Shown: piece after piece, positions 35,725 to 45,171 of the stretch | Numbering within the stretch: the first letter of the stretch is position 1 | Layout of the letters: each line of letters opens with the position of its first letter | From: Pseudomonas sp. ADAK18 | GTDB taxonomy: Bacteria > Pseudomonadota > Gammaproteobacteria > Pseudomonadales > Pseudomonadaceae | Direction of reading: 5' to 3' | Assembly: GCF_012935695.1 (NCBI RefSeq) | Contig: NZ_CP052859.1 | Coordinates: 661,001-725,000, forward strand | Length of the DNA: 64,000 nt | Translations under genes and position numbers: made by a program | Notes under the pieces: model-generated | What the model was told of the DNA's origin: nothing | The model's database searches: none | The model's input: only the letters and a program-made list of their open reading frames with translations

Positions 35725-36645
35725 ATGAGCCGTAAAGCCATTCATTGGAGCGGGGTTTTTCCCGCTGTCAGCACCCAGTTCAAGCCAGACTTTTCCCTGG
35801 ACCTGGAAGCCACCCATGCCGTGATTCGCAACCTGGTGGAAGACGGTGTTTCCGGCCTGGTGGTGTGTGGCACCGTCGGCGAAAACACCTCCCTGAGCAC
35901 TGCAGAAAAGCTCTCGGTCATCGAAGTGGCCAAGGATGCAGCCGCTGGCCGCATCCCGGTGATCGCCGGCATTGCCGAGTTCACCACTGACTTCGCCCGC
36001 AACACCGTCAAGGAAGCTGCCCGCGTGGGCGTCGATGGCGTGATGGTAATGCCGGCCCTGGTGTACTCCGCTACCGCACGGGAAACCGCTGCGCACTTCC
36101 GGGCGATTGCCACCAGCACCGATTTGCCGGTGATGGTCTACAACAACCCGCCGATCTACAAAAACGACGTGACACCGGACGTGCTGGTCGCTCTGCAGGA
36201 TTGCGAAAACATCGTCTGCTTCAAGGATTCTTCCGGTGATACCCGACGGTTTATCGACCTGCGCAACGCCGTGGGCGATCGCTTCGTACTGTTTGCCGGC
36301 CTGGACGATGTGGTGGTGGAGAGCATCGCCGTGGGGGCTGAAGGTTGGGTCTCGGGCATGTCCAACGCTTTCCCGAAAGAGGGCGAAACGTTGTTCCGCC
36401 TGGCCAAGGAAAAGCGCTTTGAAGAGGCGTTGGCGCTGTATCGCTGGTTTATGCCGTTGCTGCACCTGGATGCACGTCCTGACTTGGTGCAGTGCATCAA
36501 GCTGTGTGAAGAGCTGGTGGGGCGTGGCTCCTCGATCACGCGTCCGCCGCGTCTGGCGTTGCAGGGCGAGACGTTGGCCGGGGTGAAAGCCATCGTTGCC
36601 AAGGCGCTGGCCGAGCGGCCGGCATTGCCGGATGTGGGGCTGTAA
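35725..36645 (+). CDS. lhpC: 1-pyrroline-4-hydroxy-2-carboxylate deaminase
   Basis: ATG 35725 gives 306 residues of the DapA superfamily: 'VCGTVGENTSLSTAEKL', 'VMVYNNPPIYKNDVTPD' and the Schiff-base Lys167 in 'IVCFKDSSGDTRRFI'. By context it deaminates and dehydrates 1-pyrroline-4-hydroxy-2-carboxylate to 2-oxoglutarate semialdehyde. It leads the plus-strand arm of the cluster. Confidence 0.9.
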   Translation: MSRKAIHWSGVFPAVSTQFKPDFSLDLEATHAVIRNLVEDGVSGLVVCGTVGENTSLSTAEKLSVIEVAKDAAAGRIPVIAGIAEFTTDFARNTVKEAARVGVDGVMVMPALVYSATARETAAHFRAIATSTDLPVMVYNNPPIYKNDVTPDVLVALQDCENIVCFKDSSGDTRRFIDLRNAVGDRFVLFAGLDDVVVESIAVGAEGWVSGMSNAFPKEGETLFRLAKEKRFEEALALYRWFMPLLHLDARPDLVQCIKLCEELVGRGSSITRPPRLALQGETLAGVKAIVAKALAERPALPDVGL

Positions 36646-36667
36646 AGACTCTATGTGAGTGAATACT

Positions 36668-36799
36668 TGTGGCGAGCGGGCTTGCCCGCGTTGGGCTGCG
36701 AAGCAGCCCCAAAACCTGCCGCTGTGGTCTGTCTGTAAGGCTGAGTCGGGCCTGCAGGGACTGCTACGCAGCCCAACGCGGGCAAGCCCGCTCGCCACA
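36668..36799. repeat. REP-like palindromic repeat
   Basis: Arms 'TGTGGCGAGCGGGCTTGCCC' and complement, with an inner 'TTGGGCTGCGAAGCAGCCCC' pair, are the same type as at 1355-1487. The element lies between lhpC and the permease gene, within the plus-strand lhp arm, and could uncouple expression of the two parts. Confidence 0.88.
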
Positions 36800-36886
36800 A
36801 AGAAGCCTGCTCAACACAACAAGATTTTGCTGTGAAAGACATTTCGATCTGCCTATTCCAATAACCACATAAAAGAAGGCGCGCCT

Positions 36887-38455
36887 ATGTCAGGCCAAGG
36901 CAAGTTCAAGAAACAGTTATCGCTGGTCGACCTCACCTTTATCGGTTTGGGGGCGATCTTTGGTTCCGGCTGGCTGTTCGCCGCCAGCCATGTCTCGGCG
37001 ATTGCCGGGCCGGCAGGGATCTTTTCCTGGTTGCTGGGTGGCTTTGCCGTGTTGCTGCTTGGCATCGTCTATTGCGAGCTCGGCGCGGCCTTGCCTCGAG
37101 CGGGCGGAGTGGTGCGTTATCCGGTGTTTTCCCACGGGCCGTTGCTGGGCTACTTGATGGGCTTTATCACACTGATCGCCTTCTCCAGCCTGGTAGCGAT
37201 TGAAGTGGTCGCCGCACGCCAATACGCCGCCGCCTGGTTTCCCGGCCTGACTCATGAAGGCAGCAGCAACCCGACCATCATTGGCTGGTTGATGCAGTTC
37301 GCCTTGCTCTGCCTGTTTTTTGCGCTGAACTACTACAGTGTCAAAACCTTCGCCAAGGCCAACAACGTCATCAGCCTGTTCAAGTTCATCGTGCCGTTGC
37401 TGGTGATCGGTGTGCTGTTCACCTTTTTCAAACCCGACAACTTTCATGTCCAGGGTTTTGCGCCGTTTGGTCTGTCGGGCATTGAGATGGCGGTCTCTGC
37501 AGGCGGGATCATTTTTGCCTACCTGGGGCTTACACCGATCATTTCCGTGGCCAGTGAAGTCCGCAATCCTCAGCGCACGATTCCCATCGCGCTGATCCTT
37601 TCGGTACTGCTCTCCACCCTGATCTACGGCCTGCTGCAACTGGCTTTCCTCGGCAGCATTCCCACCGAAATGCTCGCCAATGGCTGGGGCGCCATCAGCA
37701 AGGAATTCTCCCTGCCATACCGCGATATTGCGCTGACCCTGGGTGTGGGCTGGCTGGCCTACCTGGTGGTGGCAGACGCGGTAATTTCCCCCAGCGGCTG
37801 CGGCAACATCTACATGAATGCCACGCCGCGCGTGGTCTACGGCTGGGCACGCACTGGCACGTTCTTCAAGATTTTTACCCGCATCGATGAGAAGTCCGGC
37901 ATCCCGCGTCCGGCGCTGTGGCTGACCTTCGCCTTGTCGGTGTTCTGGACCTTGCCGTTCCCGTCGTGGGAAGCCCTGATCAACGTGGTCTCGGCCGCCT
38001 TGGTGCTCAGTTACGCCATTGCCCCGATCTCCGTGGCTGCGTTGCGCAAGAGCGCGCCAGACCTGCCTCGTCCGTTTCGCGTCAGCGGTTTTGCCGTGCT
38101 CGGCCCGGTGTCGTTTGTGATCGCGGCGCTGATCGTCTACTGGTCTGGCTGGGGCACGGTGTCGTGGCTGCTGGGCCTGCAAATCCTGATGTTTGTGATC
38201 TACCTGGGCTGCAAGCGCCTGGTGCCCACCGCACACTTGAGCCTGGGGGAACAAGTGCGCTCGTCGCTGTGGCTGATCGCTTTTTATGCCCTGACGATTT
38301 TGATTTCCTACTTGGGCAGTTTCGGCGGCATCGGTGCGTTGGTGCACCCGTACGACACCCTGGCGGTGACGGTCATGGCCCTGGGCATTTACTACTGGGG
38401 CGCCAACACCGGCGTGCCAGCCCACAAGCTGGTGCTGGACGGCGACGAAGAATGA
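36887..38455 (+). CDS. APC-family amino acid permease (likely hydroxyproline uptake)
   Basis: The 522-residue protein has about 13 hydrophobic segments and the APC start 'LVDLTFIGLGAIFGSGWLFA'. 'GGIIFAYLGLTPIISVASEV' and 'ISPSGCGNIYMNATPRVVYG' follow. It sits between lhpC and the semialdehyde dehydrogenase gene, so hydroxyproline is the probable substrate. That assignment is by context only. Confidence 0.85.
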   Translation: MSGQGKFKKQLSLVDLTFIGLGAIFGSGWLFAASHVSAIAGPAGIFSWLLGGFAVLLLGIVYCELGAALPRAGGVVRYPVFSHGPLLGYLMGFITLIAFSSLVAIEVVAARQYAAAWFPGLTHEGSSNPTIIGWLMQFALLCLFFALNYYSVKTFAKANNVISLFKFIVPLLVIGVLFTFFKPDNFHVQGFAPFGLSGIEMAVSAGGIIFAYLGLTPIISVASEVRNPQRTIPIALILSVLLSTLIYGLLQLAFLGSIPTEMLANGWGAISKEFSLPYRDIALTLGVGWLAYLVVADAVISPSGCGNIYMNATPRVVYGWARTGTFFKIFTRIDEKSGIPRPALWLTFALSVFWTLPFPSWEALINVVSAALVLSYAIAPISVAALRKSAPDLPRPFRVSGFAVLGPVSFVIAALIVYWSGWGTVSWLLGLQILMFVIYLGCKRLVPTAHLSLGEQVRSSLWLIAFYALTILISYLGSFGGIGALVHPYDTLAVTVMALGIYYWGANTGVPAHKLVLDGDEE

Positions 38456-38484
38456 TTTTCCTGACGTATAGCGAGAGGTAACCC

Positions 38485-40062
38485 ATGTCCATGACAGGTC
38501 AACTGCTGATCGGCCAACGTGCGTGTCGCGGTGAAAACGGTGAACTGCGCGGGCTGGATGCCGCCACCGGGCAGGCATTGGAGCCCTCATTCGGGGGCGC
38601 CAGCCTGGCGGATCTGGATCGCGCCTGTGAGCTTGCCGAGGCTGCATTCGATGACTATCGCGCACGGCCGCTGGAGCGACGGGCGGCGTTTCTGGAGAGC
38701 ATCGCCAGTAACATCCTCGCCCTTGGTGATGAACTGATCGAGCGTTGCATGCAGGAAACCGGGCTGCCTCGTGGCCGTATCGAAGGTGAGCGCGGGCGCA
38801 CCGTTGGACAGCTGCGGCTATTCGCCGAGGTGGTGCGCAAAGGTGACTTTCTCGATGTGCACATCGACCCGGCCCAGCCTGACCGCACACCGCTGCCGAA
38901 GGTCGATTTGCGTTTGCGCAACATCGCCATCGGCCCGGTGGCGGTGTTCGGTGCGTCGAACTTTCCCCTGGCGTTCTCTGTGGCTGGGGGCGATACCGCT
39001 TCGGCGTTGGCCGCAGGTTGCCCGGTGATCGTCAAGGCGCATTCGGCGCATCCCGGCACGTCGGAGTTGGTGGGGCGGGCGATTCAGCAGGCGGTGAGTA
39101 TCCATGGTTTGCCGGAAGGGGTGTTTTCGCTGCTGTTCGATACCGGCCGCAGTATTGGCCAAGGGTTGGTGGCGGATCGTCGGATCAAGGCGGTGGGCTT
39201 TACCGGTTCGCGAACCGGCGGCGTGGCGTTGATGAAAATTGCGGCGGGTCGCGAGGAGCCGATCCCGGTGTATGCCGAGATGAGTTCGATCAATCCGGTG
39301 CTGTTGATGCCCCATGCATTAGGGGAGCGGGGCGCTTCGATTGCGAGTGGTTTTGTGGCTTCGTTGACCTTGGGCGCGGGGCAGTTTTGCACCAATCCCG
39401 GATTGATCCTGGCGATTGACGGGCCGGCGCTACGGTTGTTTGAGGGGGCTGCTGTCGATGCTTTAGAGAAGGTCGCCGCCAATACGATGCTGACACCGGG
39501 AATTCATGGCAGTTACTGTCAGGGTGTCGAACGCTTGTTGGCGCATGCCGAGGTCGAGACGTTGGGGCAGGGGCTTGCGGGTGATCGCTATCAGGCCCGA
39601 GCGGCGTTGTTCGCCACCTCCGCGGTGGCCTTCTTGCAGCACTTGGCATTGCGTGAAGAAGTGTTCGGCCCTGCATCGTTGATCGTACGCTGCTCTGACG
39701 AGGCTCAACTCAAGCAATTAGTGAGCGCCTTGGAAGGTCAACTGACCATCGCCTTGCACATCAGCGAGGCGGATTACCCGCAAGTCCGTGCGTTGTTGCC
39801 CACCCTGGAAAACAAAGCCGGGCGCTTGCTGGTCAATGGCTTTGGCACGGGTGTCGAAGTGGGTCATGCCATGGTGCATGGCGGCCCGTTTCCAGCCACC
39901 TCGGACACCCGCACCACATCGGTGGGCGGCCTGGCGATTAATCGGTTTTTACGACCCGTGTCGTATCAGGATTTGCCTGCGGCACTGTTGCCGCTGGAGT
40001 TGGCGGACAGTAATCCCTTGAATGTGCCTCGGCGGGTCAACGGTGGACGTGCTCATGACTGA
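38485..40062 (+). CDS. lhpG: 2-oxoglutarate semialdehyde dehydrogenase (NADP-type ALDH)
   Basis: The 525-residue aldehyde dehydrogenase has Asn159 ('[10 protein letters not shown]'), Glu265 ('[11 protein letters not shown]') and catalytic Cys302 ('[11 protein letters not shown]'), matching the [15 protein letters not shown] ketoglutarate semialdehyde dehydrogenases. It oxidises 2-oxoglutarate semialdehyde to 2-oxoglutarate, the last step of the pathway. 'GAGAGG' precedes the ATG. The next gene starts eight bases before its stop. Confidence 0.92.
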   Translation: MSMTGQLLIGQRACRGENGELRGLDAATGQALEPSFGGASLADLDRACELAEAAFDDYRARPLERRAAFLESIASNILALGDELIERCMQETGLPRGRIEGERGRTVGQLRLFAEVVRKGDFLDVHIDPAQPDRTPLPKVDLRLRNIAIGPVAVFGASNFPLAFSVAGGDTASALAAGCPVIVKAHSAHPGTSELVGRAIQQAVSIHGLPEGVFSLLFDTGRSIGQGLVADRRIKAVGFTGSRTGGVALMKIAAGREEPIPVYAEMSSINPVLLMPHALGERGASIASGFVASLTLGAGQFCTNPGLILAIDGPALRLFEGAAVDALEKVAANTMLTPGIHGSYCQGVERLLAHAEVETLGQGLAGDRYQARAALFATSAVAFLQHLALREEVFGPASLIVRCSDEAQLKQLVSALEGQLTIALHISEADYPQVRALLPTLENKAGRLLVNGFGTGVEVGHAMVHGGPFPATSDTRTTSVGGLAINRFLRPVSYQDLPAALLPLELADSNPLNVPRRVNGGRAHD

Positions 40063-41062
40063 GCGCCTTTCGCTGGACGAGGTCCACCACTTGGCGTTGA
40101 GCGTGCTGACTCATCACGGCCTGTCCGACGCCCACGCCGAAGCTATTGCGCAGGTCATCACCAGCGCCCAGCGGGATGAATGCCATTCCCATGGTGTTTA
40201 TCGCCTGCTGGGCTGTGTGCGGTCTTTGCGCCAAGGTAAGGTCGATCCGTCGGCCTCGCCCTCCGTGCGCCACCTTTCGGCGGGTGTGGTGGAAGTGGAC
40301 GCTCACTATGGCTACTCACTGCTGAGCTTCCAGACGGGCTTGCCATTGTTGGTGGAAAAAGCGCGCAGCCAAGGCTTGGCCGCCATGGCGATCAAGCGCT
40401 GTTTTCACTTCTCGGCGCTATGGCCGGAGGTCGAAGCCATCGCCGCAGCAGGACTGGTGGGCATCGCCATGAACCCCAGTCATAGTTGGGTGGCCCCGGC
40501 GGGTGGTAGCAAACCGGTGTTCGGCACCAATCCACTGGCGTTCGCCTGGCCAAGACCCAATGGCAACCCGTTCGTCTTTGACTTCGCTACCAGCGCCATC
40601 GCCCGTGGCGATATCGAACTTCATGCGCGTCAGGGTTTGGCGATCCCTGCTCATTGGGCGATCGACGCGGACGGCCAACCCACCACCGACGCCAACGCGG
40701 CGCTCAAAGGCGCGATGCAAACCTTCGGTGGCCACAAAGGCTCGGCGTTGGCAGCAATGATCGAGTTGCTGGCGGGGGCGTTGATCGGGGATTTGACCAG
40801 CGCTGAGTCGATGGCCTTTGACGACGGCGTGGGCGCGGCGCCGTGTCATGGGGAGTTGGTGTTGGCGTTTGATCCCAAGGTGTTTTTGGGGGACGACTAT
40901 GAGCAGGGATTGCAGCGGGCAGAAGGGCTGTTCGAGGCCATTACCGGGCAGGGCGCGCGGCTGCCTTCCCAGAGGCGGTTTGAGGCGAGGGCGCGGAGTT
41001 TGAAGCGCGGGGTTCAGATCCCGAAGGCGTTGTTGGCGGATATTCGGGCGCTGCTCAGTTAA
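40055..41062 (+). CDS. Ldh2-family ketimine reductase (DpkA/pyrroline-2-carboxylate reductase-like)
   Basis: ATG 40055 gives 335 residues of the malate/L-lactate dehydrogenase 2 family: '[10 protein letters not shown]', '[20 protein letters not shown]', '[20 protein letters not shown]' and '[19 protein letters not shown]'. Members reduce 1-pyrroline-2-carboxylate or 1-piperideine-2-carboxylate with NAD(P)H. In a hydroxyproline cluster it may act on the ketimine formed from trans-3-hydroxyproline, or recycle a side product. It overlaps the ALDH gene by eight bases. Confidence 0.85.
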   Translation: MTERLSLDEVHHLALSVLTHHGLSDAHAEAIAQVITSAQRDECHSHGVYRLLGCVRSLRQGKVDPSASPSVRHLSAGVVEVDAHYGYSLLSFQTGLPLLVEKARSQGLAAMAIKRCFHFSALWPEVEAIAAAGLVGIAMNPSHSWVAPAGGSKPVFGTNPLAFAWPRPNGNPFVFDFATSAIARGDIELHARQGLAIPAHWAIDADGQPTTDANAALKGAMQTFGGHKGSALAAMIELLAGALIGDLTSAESMAFDDGVGAAPCHGELVLAFDPKVFLGDDYEQGLQRAEGLFEAITGQGARLPSQRRFEARARSLKRGVQIPKALLADIRALLS

Positions 41063-41089
41063 GTGACTCGACGATGCGCTGATCTCGCT

Positions 41090-41192
41090 CTGTAGCCGCT
41101 GCCGAGGCACGAGGCTGCGACGGGCTGCGTAGCGGCCCCAGGGGCGGTCCTGCGGCCCACATCGCAGCCTCGTGCCTCGGCAGCGGCTACAG
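41090..41192. repeat. Palindromic repeat, CTGTAGCCGCTG family (right copy)
   Basis: The arms 'CTGTAGCCGCTGCCGAGGCA' and perfect complement continue into 'CGAGGCTGCGA'. The unit lies between two convergent genes and matches the element at 31918-32012, so the hydroxyproline cluster has a copy at each end. Confidence 0.9.
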
Positions 41193-41199
41193 GGCGAAA

Positions 41200-41682
41200 T
41201 CAGACAGCAAGTTCCAGCTCCAGCAAATACTGCTTGGCCTCAAGCCCACCGGCAAACCCGGTCAAGCCGCCCGACGCACCAATCACCCGGTGGCACGGCG
41301 TAACAATCGAAATCGGGTTACGCCCGTTGGCGGCGCCCACCGCACGCACGGCTTTCGGGTTGCCGATCTGCAAGGCGATCTGGCTGTAGCTGCGGGTTTC
41401 ACCGTGGGGAATGGTCAGCAGTGCCTGCCAGACTTTCTTTTGGAAGTCGGTGCCGGCAAAGTCCAGTTCCAGCTCGAAACGATTGCGGGTGCCGGCAAAG
41501 TATTCCTTCAACTGCCGCTCGGTTTCCAGCAGCACCGGACTGTCGCTTACCTCCTGCAACGGCCCCAGGCGCACGCGATTGGCGCGTTCGTTTTCCCACA
41601 GAATGGCCGCGAGTTTCCCGCCCCGGGCGACAAGGGTCAGTTGGCCGACCGGAGAGGGTATGAGTTTGTATTCGCAAGACAT
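41200..41682 (-). CDS. ogt: Methylated-DNA-protein-cysteine methyltransferase
   Basis: The 160-residue protein carries the alkyl acceptor Cys130 in 'VTPCHRVIGASGGLTGFAGG' and the DNA-binding helix region 'GETRSYSQIALQIGNPKAVR'. It repairs O6-methylguanine by transferring the methyl group to itself. 'AAGGAG' lies before the ATG. It is short, as Ogt is, and has no Ada N-terminal domain. Confidence 0.94.
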   Translation of the reverse strand: MSCEYKLIPSPVGQLTLVARGGKLAAILWENERANRVRLGPLQEVSDSPVLLETERQLKEYFAGTRNRFELELDFAGTDFQKKVWQALLTIPHGETRSYSQIALQIGNPKAVRAVGAANGRNPISIVTPCHRVIGASGGLTGFAGGLEAKQYLLELELAV

Positions 41683-41780
41683 GATCGGACTCCTTGATGA
41701 GCAGGTGTGAACGGTACGACGCCACTGTAGATCGGGCAGTCCAGGGAGAAACTACGTTTCTTGCGATCAAATTCGTCGGG

Positions 41781-42113
41781 TTAGAAGTTCCAGTAAAGCC
41801 AGTTGGAGAAAGGCGGGTAGGCATAAAGCCAGACAATGATATAGAGCGCCCTGAGTACCGATGGCGTGCCCAGGGTAGCCATCGAGAGAAGATTGAGCAG
41901 CGTGATGATCACGGCGAATATCGTCAGCCACCGACCAGCATTGCTTATGGCAAACCAAACGCCATAAATCGACGACGCGATAGCGGTCATGCTCATGGTT
42001 ATGGCCAGTAAAGTTGGCAGCTTTACCAGCGTGACCAGCAGTGGGAGAAGCAGCACCAAAGCTACCACCTTTCTGAGTACGGCTTTTGAACCGTGCTGGT
42101 TTGACGAGAGCAT
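41781..42113 (-). CDS. Small multi-pass membrane protein, unknown function
   Basis: ATG 42113 (with 'GGGAA' upstream) gives 110 residues with three to four hydrophobic segments ('VVALVLLLPLLVTLVKLPTL', 'TIFAVIITLLNLLSMATL', 'LRALYIIVWLYAYPPFS'). I do not recognise a family. Composition is slightly AT-rich. It is flanked by ogt and an orphan hicB, both on the same strand. Confidence 0.65.
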   Translation of the reverse strand: MLSSNQHGSKAVLRKVVALVLLLPLLVTLVKLPTLLAITMSMTAIASSIYGVWFAISNAGRWLTIFAVIITLLNLLSMATLGTPSVLRALYIIVWLYAYPPFSNWLYWNF

Positions 42114-42202
42114 ACTGATTGTTCCCGATTCAGTGTTTGAGGGTTTTGGCAATCATCCGGGTCTAGTCCCACCGCAGCATTCAGAACTTTCTCAAAACGC
42201 CT

Positions 42203-42613
42203 TCATCGATCCTGTTGCAGCACCTTGAGCGCCGCCGAGGCAAGAAAGCCCGAGCGGCTTTTCTCTTCCGGGTGATTCAATACATATTCATCAATCCGGT
42301 TCAGCAGATAGCCGGGCAGGGTGATGTTGAGTTTCTGCGCTTTGCCCAGGTATTTGGTGACATCAATACCTACCACCGCCCAGGTACAGCCGGCGTACTG
42401 CGGATTGGCCGCGTGCAGGGTAACTTTTTGCGCACTTGGAATCGGTGCACCGTCTTCCGCAAGGATCTCGAAGTGGCCTTCGATGGCTTCGCGGGCCATG
42501 GACATGGCTTCGTCCAGGTCATCTCCGGCGCAGAAGCAGCCAGGAATGTCTGGTACTTCCACACCCCAGGCGTGGTCCTCGTCACCGTTTGAAATTGCAA
42601 TGGGGTACAGCAT
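42203..42613 (-). CDS. HicB-family antitoxin, orphan
   Basis: ATG 42613 with 'GAGG' upstream gives 136 residues. The N-terminal HicB fold ('MLYPIAISNGDEDHAWGVEV', 'DIPGCFCAGDDLDEAMSMAR') is followed by a ribbon-helix-helix DNA-binding end ('KLNITLPGYLLNRIDEYVLN'). No hicA-like frame is seen on either side, although HicA is normally adjacent. It may be a solitary regulator left after toxin loss. Confidence 0.88.
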   Translation of the reverse strand: MLYPIAISNGDEDHAWGVEVPDIPGCFCAGDDLDEAMSMAREAIEGHFEILAEDGAPIPSAQKVTLHAANPQYAGCTWAVVGIDVTKYLGKAQKLNITLPGYLLNRIDEYVLNHPEEKSRSGFLASAALKVLQQDR

Positions 42614-42637
42614 ACTGGTGCCCTCAAAAGGGTGTTT

Positions 42638-42665
42638 ACTATAACCACACAAGACGAGTTATCAA
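42638..42665 (-). promoter_or_regulatory. Sigma-70-like promoter of the orphan hicB
   Basis: On the minus strand TTGATA (42665-42660) and TATAGT (42643-42638) are 16 bases apart, about 25 bases before the hicB ATG. This fits a housekeeping promoter and indicates independent transcription. Confidence 0.55.
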
Positions 42666-42743
42666 CACGATACCTACCTCTAGCGATGAGAGGTTTTTCG
42701 CAATGGCGTGTATGAAATGTATGGACCATTAGAGCCTGATGTT

Positions 42744-43652
42744 TCAGGCGTGTTGGCGAGCCCGCAACCGCTCATCAATCACCGCCATAAACGCCTCGAC
42801 CAACAGGTTTTGCCCTTCAGCGCGGGTGAGCACCAGCAACTGCGCACAAGCATCAGGATCCGTCAGCGGTCGATAGGTCACGCCTTTGTTCCTCAAACTC
42901 TGGGTGCATTCGGGCACCAGTGCGACACCTTGGCCGGCCGCAACCAAAGCAATGATCGAGGTAATTTGTCGCCCGGACGGCCCAGGGCGCAAGGGCAGGT
43001 CATTGCGTCGGTAGAGTTGTTCGATGGACTGGTTAAGCCCCGAACCGTAATCGGCCGGGAACAGAATCAACGGATAGGCGCTGAGCTGGGCCAGGCTGAC
43101 CTCGTCCTGGCTGGCCAGCGGACTATCACTGGAGAGTGCAGCCACCAGCCGTTCCTCACCCAGTGACAACGCTTGCACATCCGTCTGCCCGTTTTGCGGC
43201 AATAACCGGCTCAGGCCGATATCCAGGCGTCCATCGGCCACTTGTGAACCCAGGCTGCCGGACGCACATTCCACCAGCGTCAGTTGCACATCGGGAAACC
43301 GCTGGGCAAAGGCTTGAATGGTTTGGCTGAACAAGTCAGAAAGAGCAATCGAGCTGACATAACCCAATGCCAGTTGCCCGGCCGAACCGTTGGCCAGTTT
43401 GCCCGCGATGACTTCGGCCAATTCAACTTGCTCCAGCACAGATCGGGCATACGGCAAGAAGGATCGACCTTGGGCGGTGAGGGAAACGGTGCGACTGGTG
43501 CGGTCGAACAGACGAAACCCCAGCTCGGTTTCCAGTGCTGAAATCTGCCGGGTCAAGGGTGGCTGTGCCAGGTGCAGGCGCAGGGCTGCGCGGCCGAAGT
43601 GCAATTCTTCGGCTACGGTGAGAAAGTAACGCAGCTTGCGTAAGTCGAGCAT
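42744..43652 (-). CDS. LysR-family transcriptional regulator
   Basis: I use ATG 43652 ('MLDLRKLRYFLTVAEELHFG'), preceded by 'GAGG', rather than ATG 43676; the product is 302 residues. The helix-turn-helix is 'RAALRLHLAQPPLTRQISAL', and the effector domain starts near 'LALGYVSSIALSDL'. It is divergent from the MFS gene 43908 and probably controls it. Confidence 0.9.
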   Translation of the reverse strand: MLDLRKLRYFLTVAEELHFGRAALRLHLAQPPLTRQISALETELGFRLFDRTSRTVSLTAQGRSFLPYARSVLEQVELAEVIAGKLANGSAGQLALGYVSSIALSDLFSQTIQAFAQRFPDVQLTLVECASGSLGSQVADGRLDIGLSRLLPQNGQTDVQALSLGEERLVAALSSDSPLASQDEVSLAQLSAYPLILFPADYGSGLNQSIEQLYRRNDLPLRPGPSGRQITSIIALVAAGQGVALVPECTQSLRNKGVTYRPLTDPDACAQLLVLTRAEGQNLLVEAFMAVIDERLRARQHA

Positions 43653-43689
43653 CCTGGCCCTCGTGTCCTGTCTCATGAATACGATTCTC

Positions 43690-43793
43690 TTTTGACGAGT
43701 GGCTGTTTTCGTCAGACAAGGCGCCGCGACGACTCATAGCTTGCTATGGGGAGGAGCGGCAACGCAGTATGACGACAACAGACGCCGTCAAAA
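43690..43793. repeat. Imperfect 104-bp palindrome in a divergent promoter
   Basis: Outer arms TTTTGACG / CGTCAAAA enclose TGTTTTCGTCAGAC and the near-complement of TGTTGTCGTCATAC (12 of 14 match). A central 'CATAGC'/'GCTATG' follows. The whole unit can fold into one hairpin. It differs from the REP families elsewhere in the window. Confidence 0.6.
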
Positions 43794-43907
43794 AGGATCA
43801 GTATTTGTGAGGCAGGACACGGAAGTATTGATCGGTCCGAAATCGGTATTGGTTCTAGACCCACTGGGCATTCTATAAAGCCTTCTCAAAATAAAACGAG
43901 AGGTTTC

Positions 43908-45071
43908 ATGAAACCGCATCTGCATTGTGCCCGTCTTGCGCTGTTCCTGTGTGGATGCGCAGCGTTTCTCAACCTCTACGCCACCCAGAGCATCCTCCTG
44001 AACCTGGCCGTGCGCTTTCATGTAAGCGCCAACGCAGCGGGGTGGAGCATTATGGTTACCACCCTGGCCGTGGCCATCACCGCACCCTTTGTCAGCCGTC
44101 TGACCGCACGCTTTGAGCAACGGACGGTGATCGTCGCCGCAGCGATGTTGTTGGCGCTGCCCTCGTTGATGATCGCCTATACCAACAGCTTTGCCCTGAT
44201 GTTGGCTTGGCGCTTTATCGAGGGCATGTTGATTCCGGTGGTGTTTGCCACCAGCGTGGCCTACATCGGTGATCGCTGGAGTGGCGGCACCGTCACCGAA
44301 GTCACCAGCCTTTACGTTGCCGGGACCGTATTGGGCGGCTTTGCCGGACGCTTTGTGACCGGCGTAATGCTTGAATACGTTGGCTGGCGCGAAGCGTTTG
44401 AGTTGTTGGCGGTGTTGAGCCTGGTGGTGGGTGGGTTTATCCAGTTCCTGTTGCCGACCAACTCGAACCGAGTGGTGCGGGTGGCTGCCACCCGTGCAAG
44501 CCTTCTCGCCAAACCGCTATTGGCCGCCTATGCCGTAGGCTTTTGCGTGTTGTTCTCCCAAGTTGCGACTTTTACCTACGCGGGGCTCTACCTTGGTCGG
44601 GAGCCGTTCAACCTTGGACCCGCCGCCTTGGGAACTATCTACATGGTGTTCCTGCTGGCCTTGGTGGTCACGCCCATTGCTGGCCGCCTGGGCAAATCCC
44701 GACCGCAGTCTGAACTGCTGGCGGTCGCCGCGGTGCTCGGCGTCATCGGTTCGGTTCTGACCCTGTTGCCGTCCCTGTGGTACATCGTCCTGGGTTTGGC
44801 CCTCAGCTCCACCGGCGTGTTCCTCGCCCAGGCCGCGGCCAATGCTTTTACCACCGCCACTGCCGGGGATAACAAAGCGGGTGCGGTGGGGTTGTACCTG
44901 ACCTGTTATTACCTGGGTGGCAGCTTCGGCGCCATCGTCCCTGCGATGATTTGGGGACGTTGGGGTTGGGCAGGGTGCGTGGCACTGATTATTGGATTCC
45001 AATTGCTGTCATTGCTGATCGCCCTGGTCGGTTGGAAGAAGCCATCAGCCTCCACACTCACTACCACGTAG
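43908..45071 (+). CDS. MFS transporter
   Basis: The 387-residue protein has 12 hydrophobic segments beginning 'LALFLCGCAAFLNLYATQSI'. 'SRLTARFEQRTVIVAAAML' lies in the motif A position, and 'YVAGTVLGGFAGRFVTGVM' is a motif C-like segment. 'GAGAGG' precedes the ATG. The divergent LysR gene suggests inducible efflux or uptake; the substrate is unknown. The stop codon lies within a palindromic repeat. Confidence 0.88.
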   Translation: MKPHLHCARLALFLCGCAAFLNLYATQSILLNLAVRFHVSANAAGWSIMVTTLAVAITAPFVSRLTARFEQRTVIVAAAMLLALPSLMIAYTNSFALMLAWRFIEGMLIPVVFATSVAYIGDRWSGGTVTEVTSLYVAGTVLGGFAGRFVTGVMLEYVGWREAFELLAVLSLVVGGFIQFLLPTNSNRVVRVAATRASLLAKPLLAAYAVGFCVLFSQVATFTYAGLYLGREPFNLGPAALGTIYMVFLLALVVTPIAGRLGKSRPQSELLAVAAVLGVIGSVLTLLPSLWYIVLGLALSSTGVFLAQAAANAFTTATAGDNKAGAVGLYLTCYYLGGSFGAIVPAMIWGRWGWAGCVALIIGFQLLSLLIALVGWKKPSASTLTTT

Positions 45072-45134
45072 CAGCTGTCGAGCCCTGGCGAGGCTGCGTA
45101 GGCGGCCTGTCTGACACACTGAGTAGCTGCTACG
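45067..45134. repeat. Short palindromic repeat
   Basis: Arms CGTAGCAGCT (45067-45076) and AGCTGCTACG (45125-45134) enclose 48 bases that include 'TGTCGAGCCCTGGCGAGGCT', the arm also found at 15916-16004. It overlaps the stop of the MFS gene. Confidence 0.65.
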
Positions 45135-45171
45135 CCAACGTTTCCTTCCCGACAACCGGCGCCTGCCCGAG

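Noticed and set aside
36917..38890. 657-codon minus-strand frame across the permease and ALDH genes
   Set aside because: Antisense to two well-supported genes; Arg/His/Gln-rich shadow sequence.
42614..42743. hicA toxin gene upstream of hicB
   Set aside because: No frame of suitable length or HicA motif (GSHHxFxHP-like) was found; the stretch reads as a promoter.
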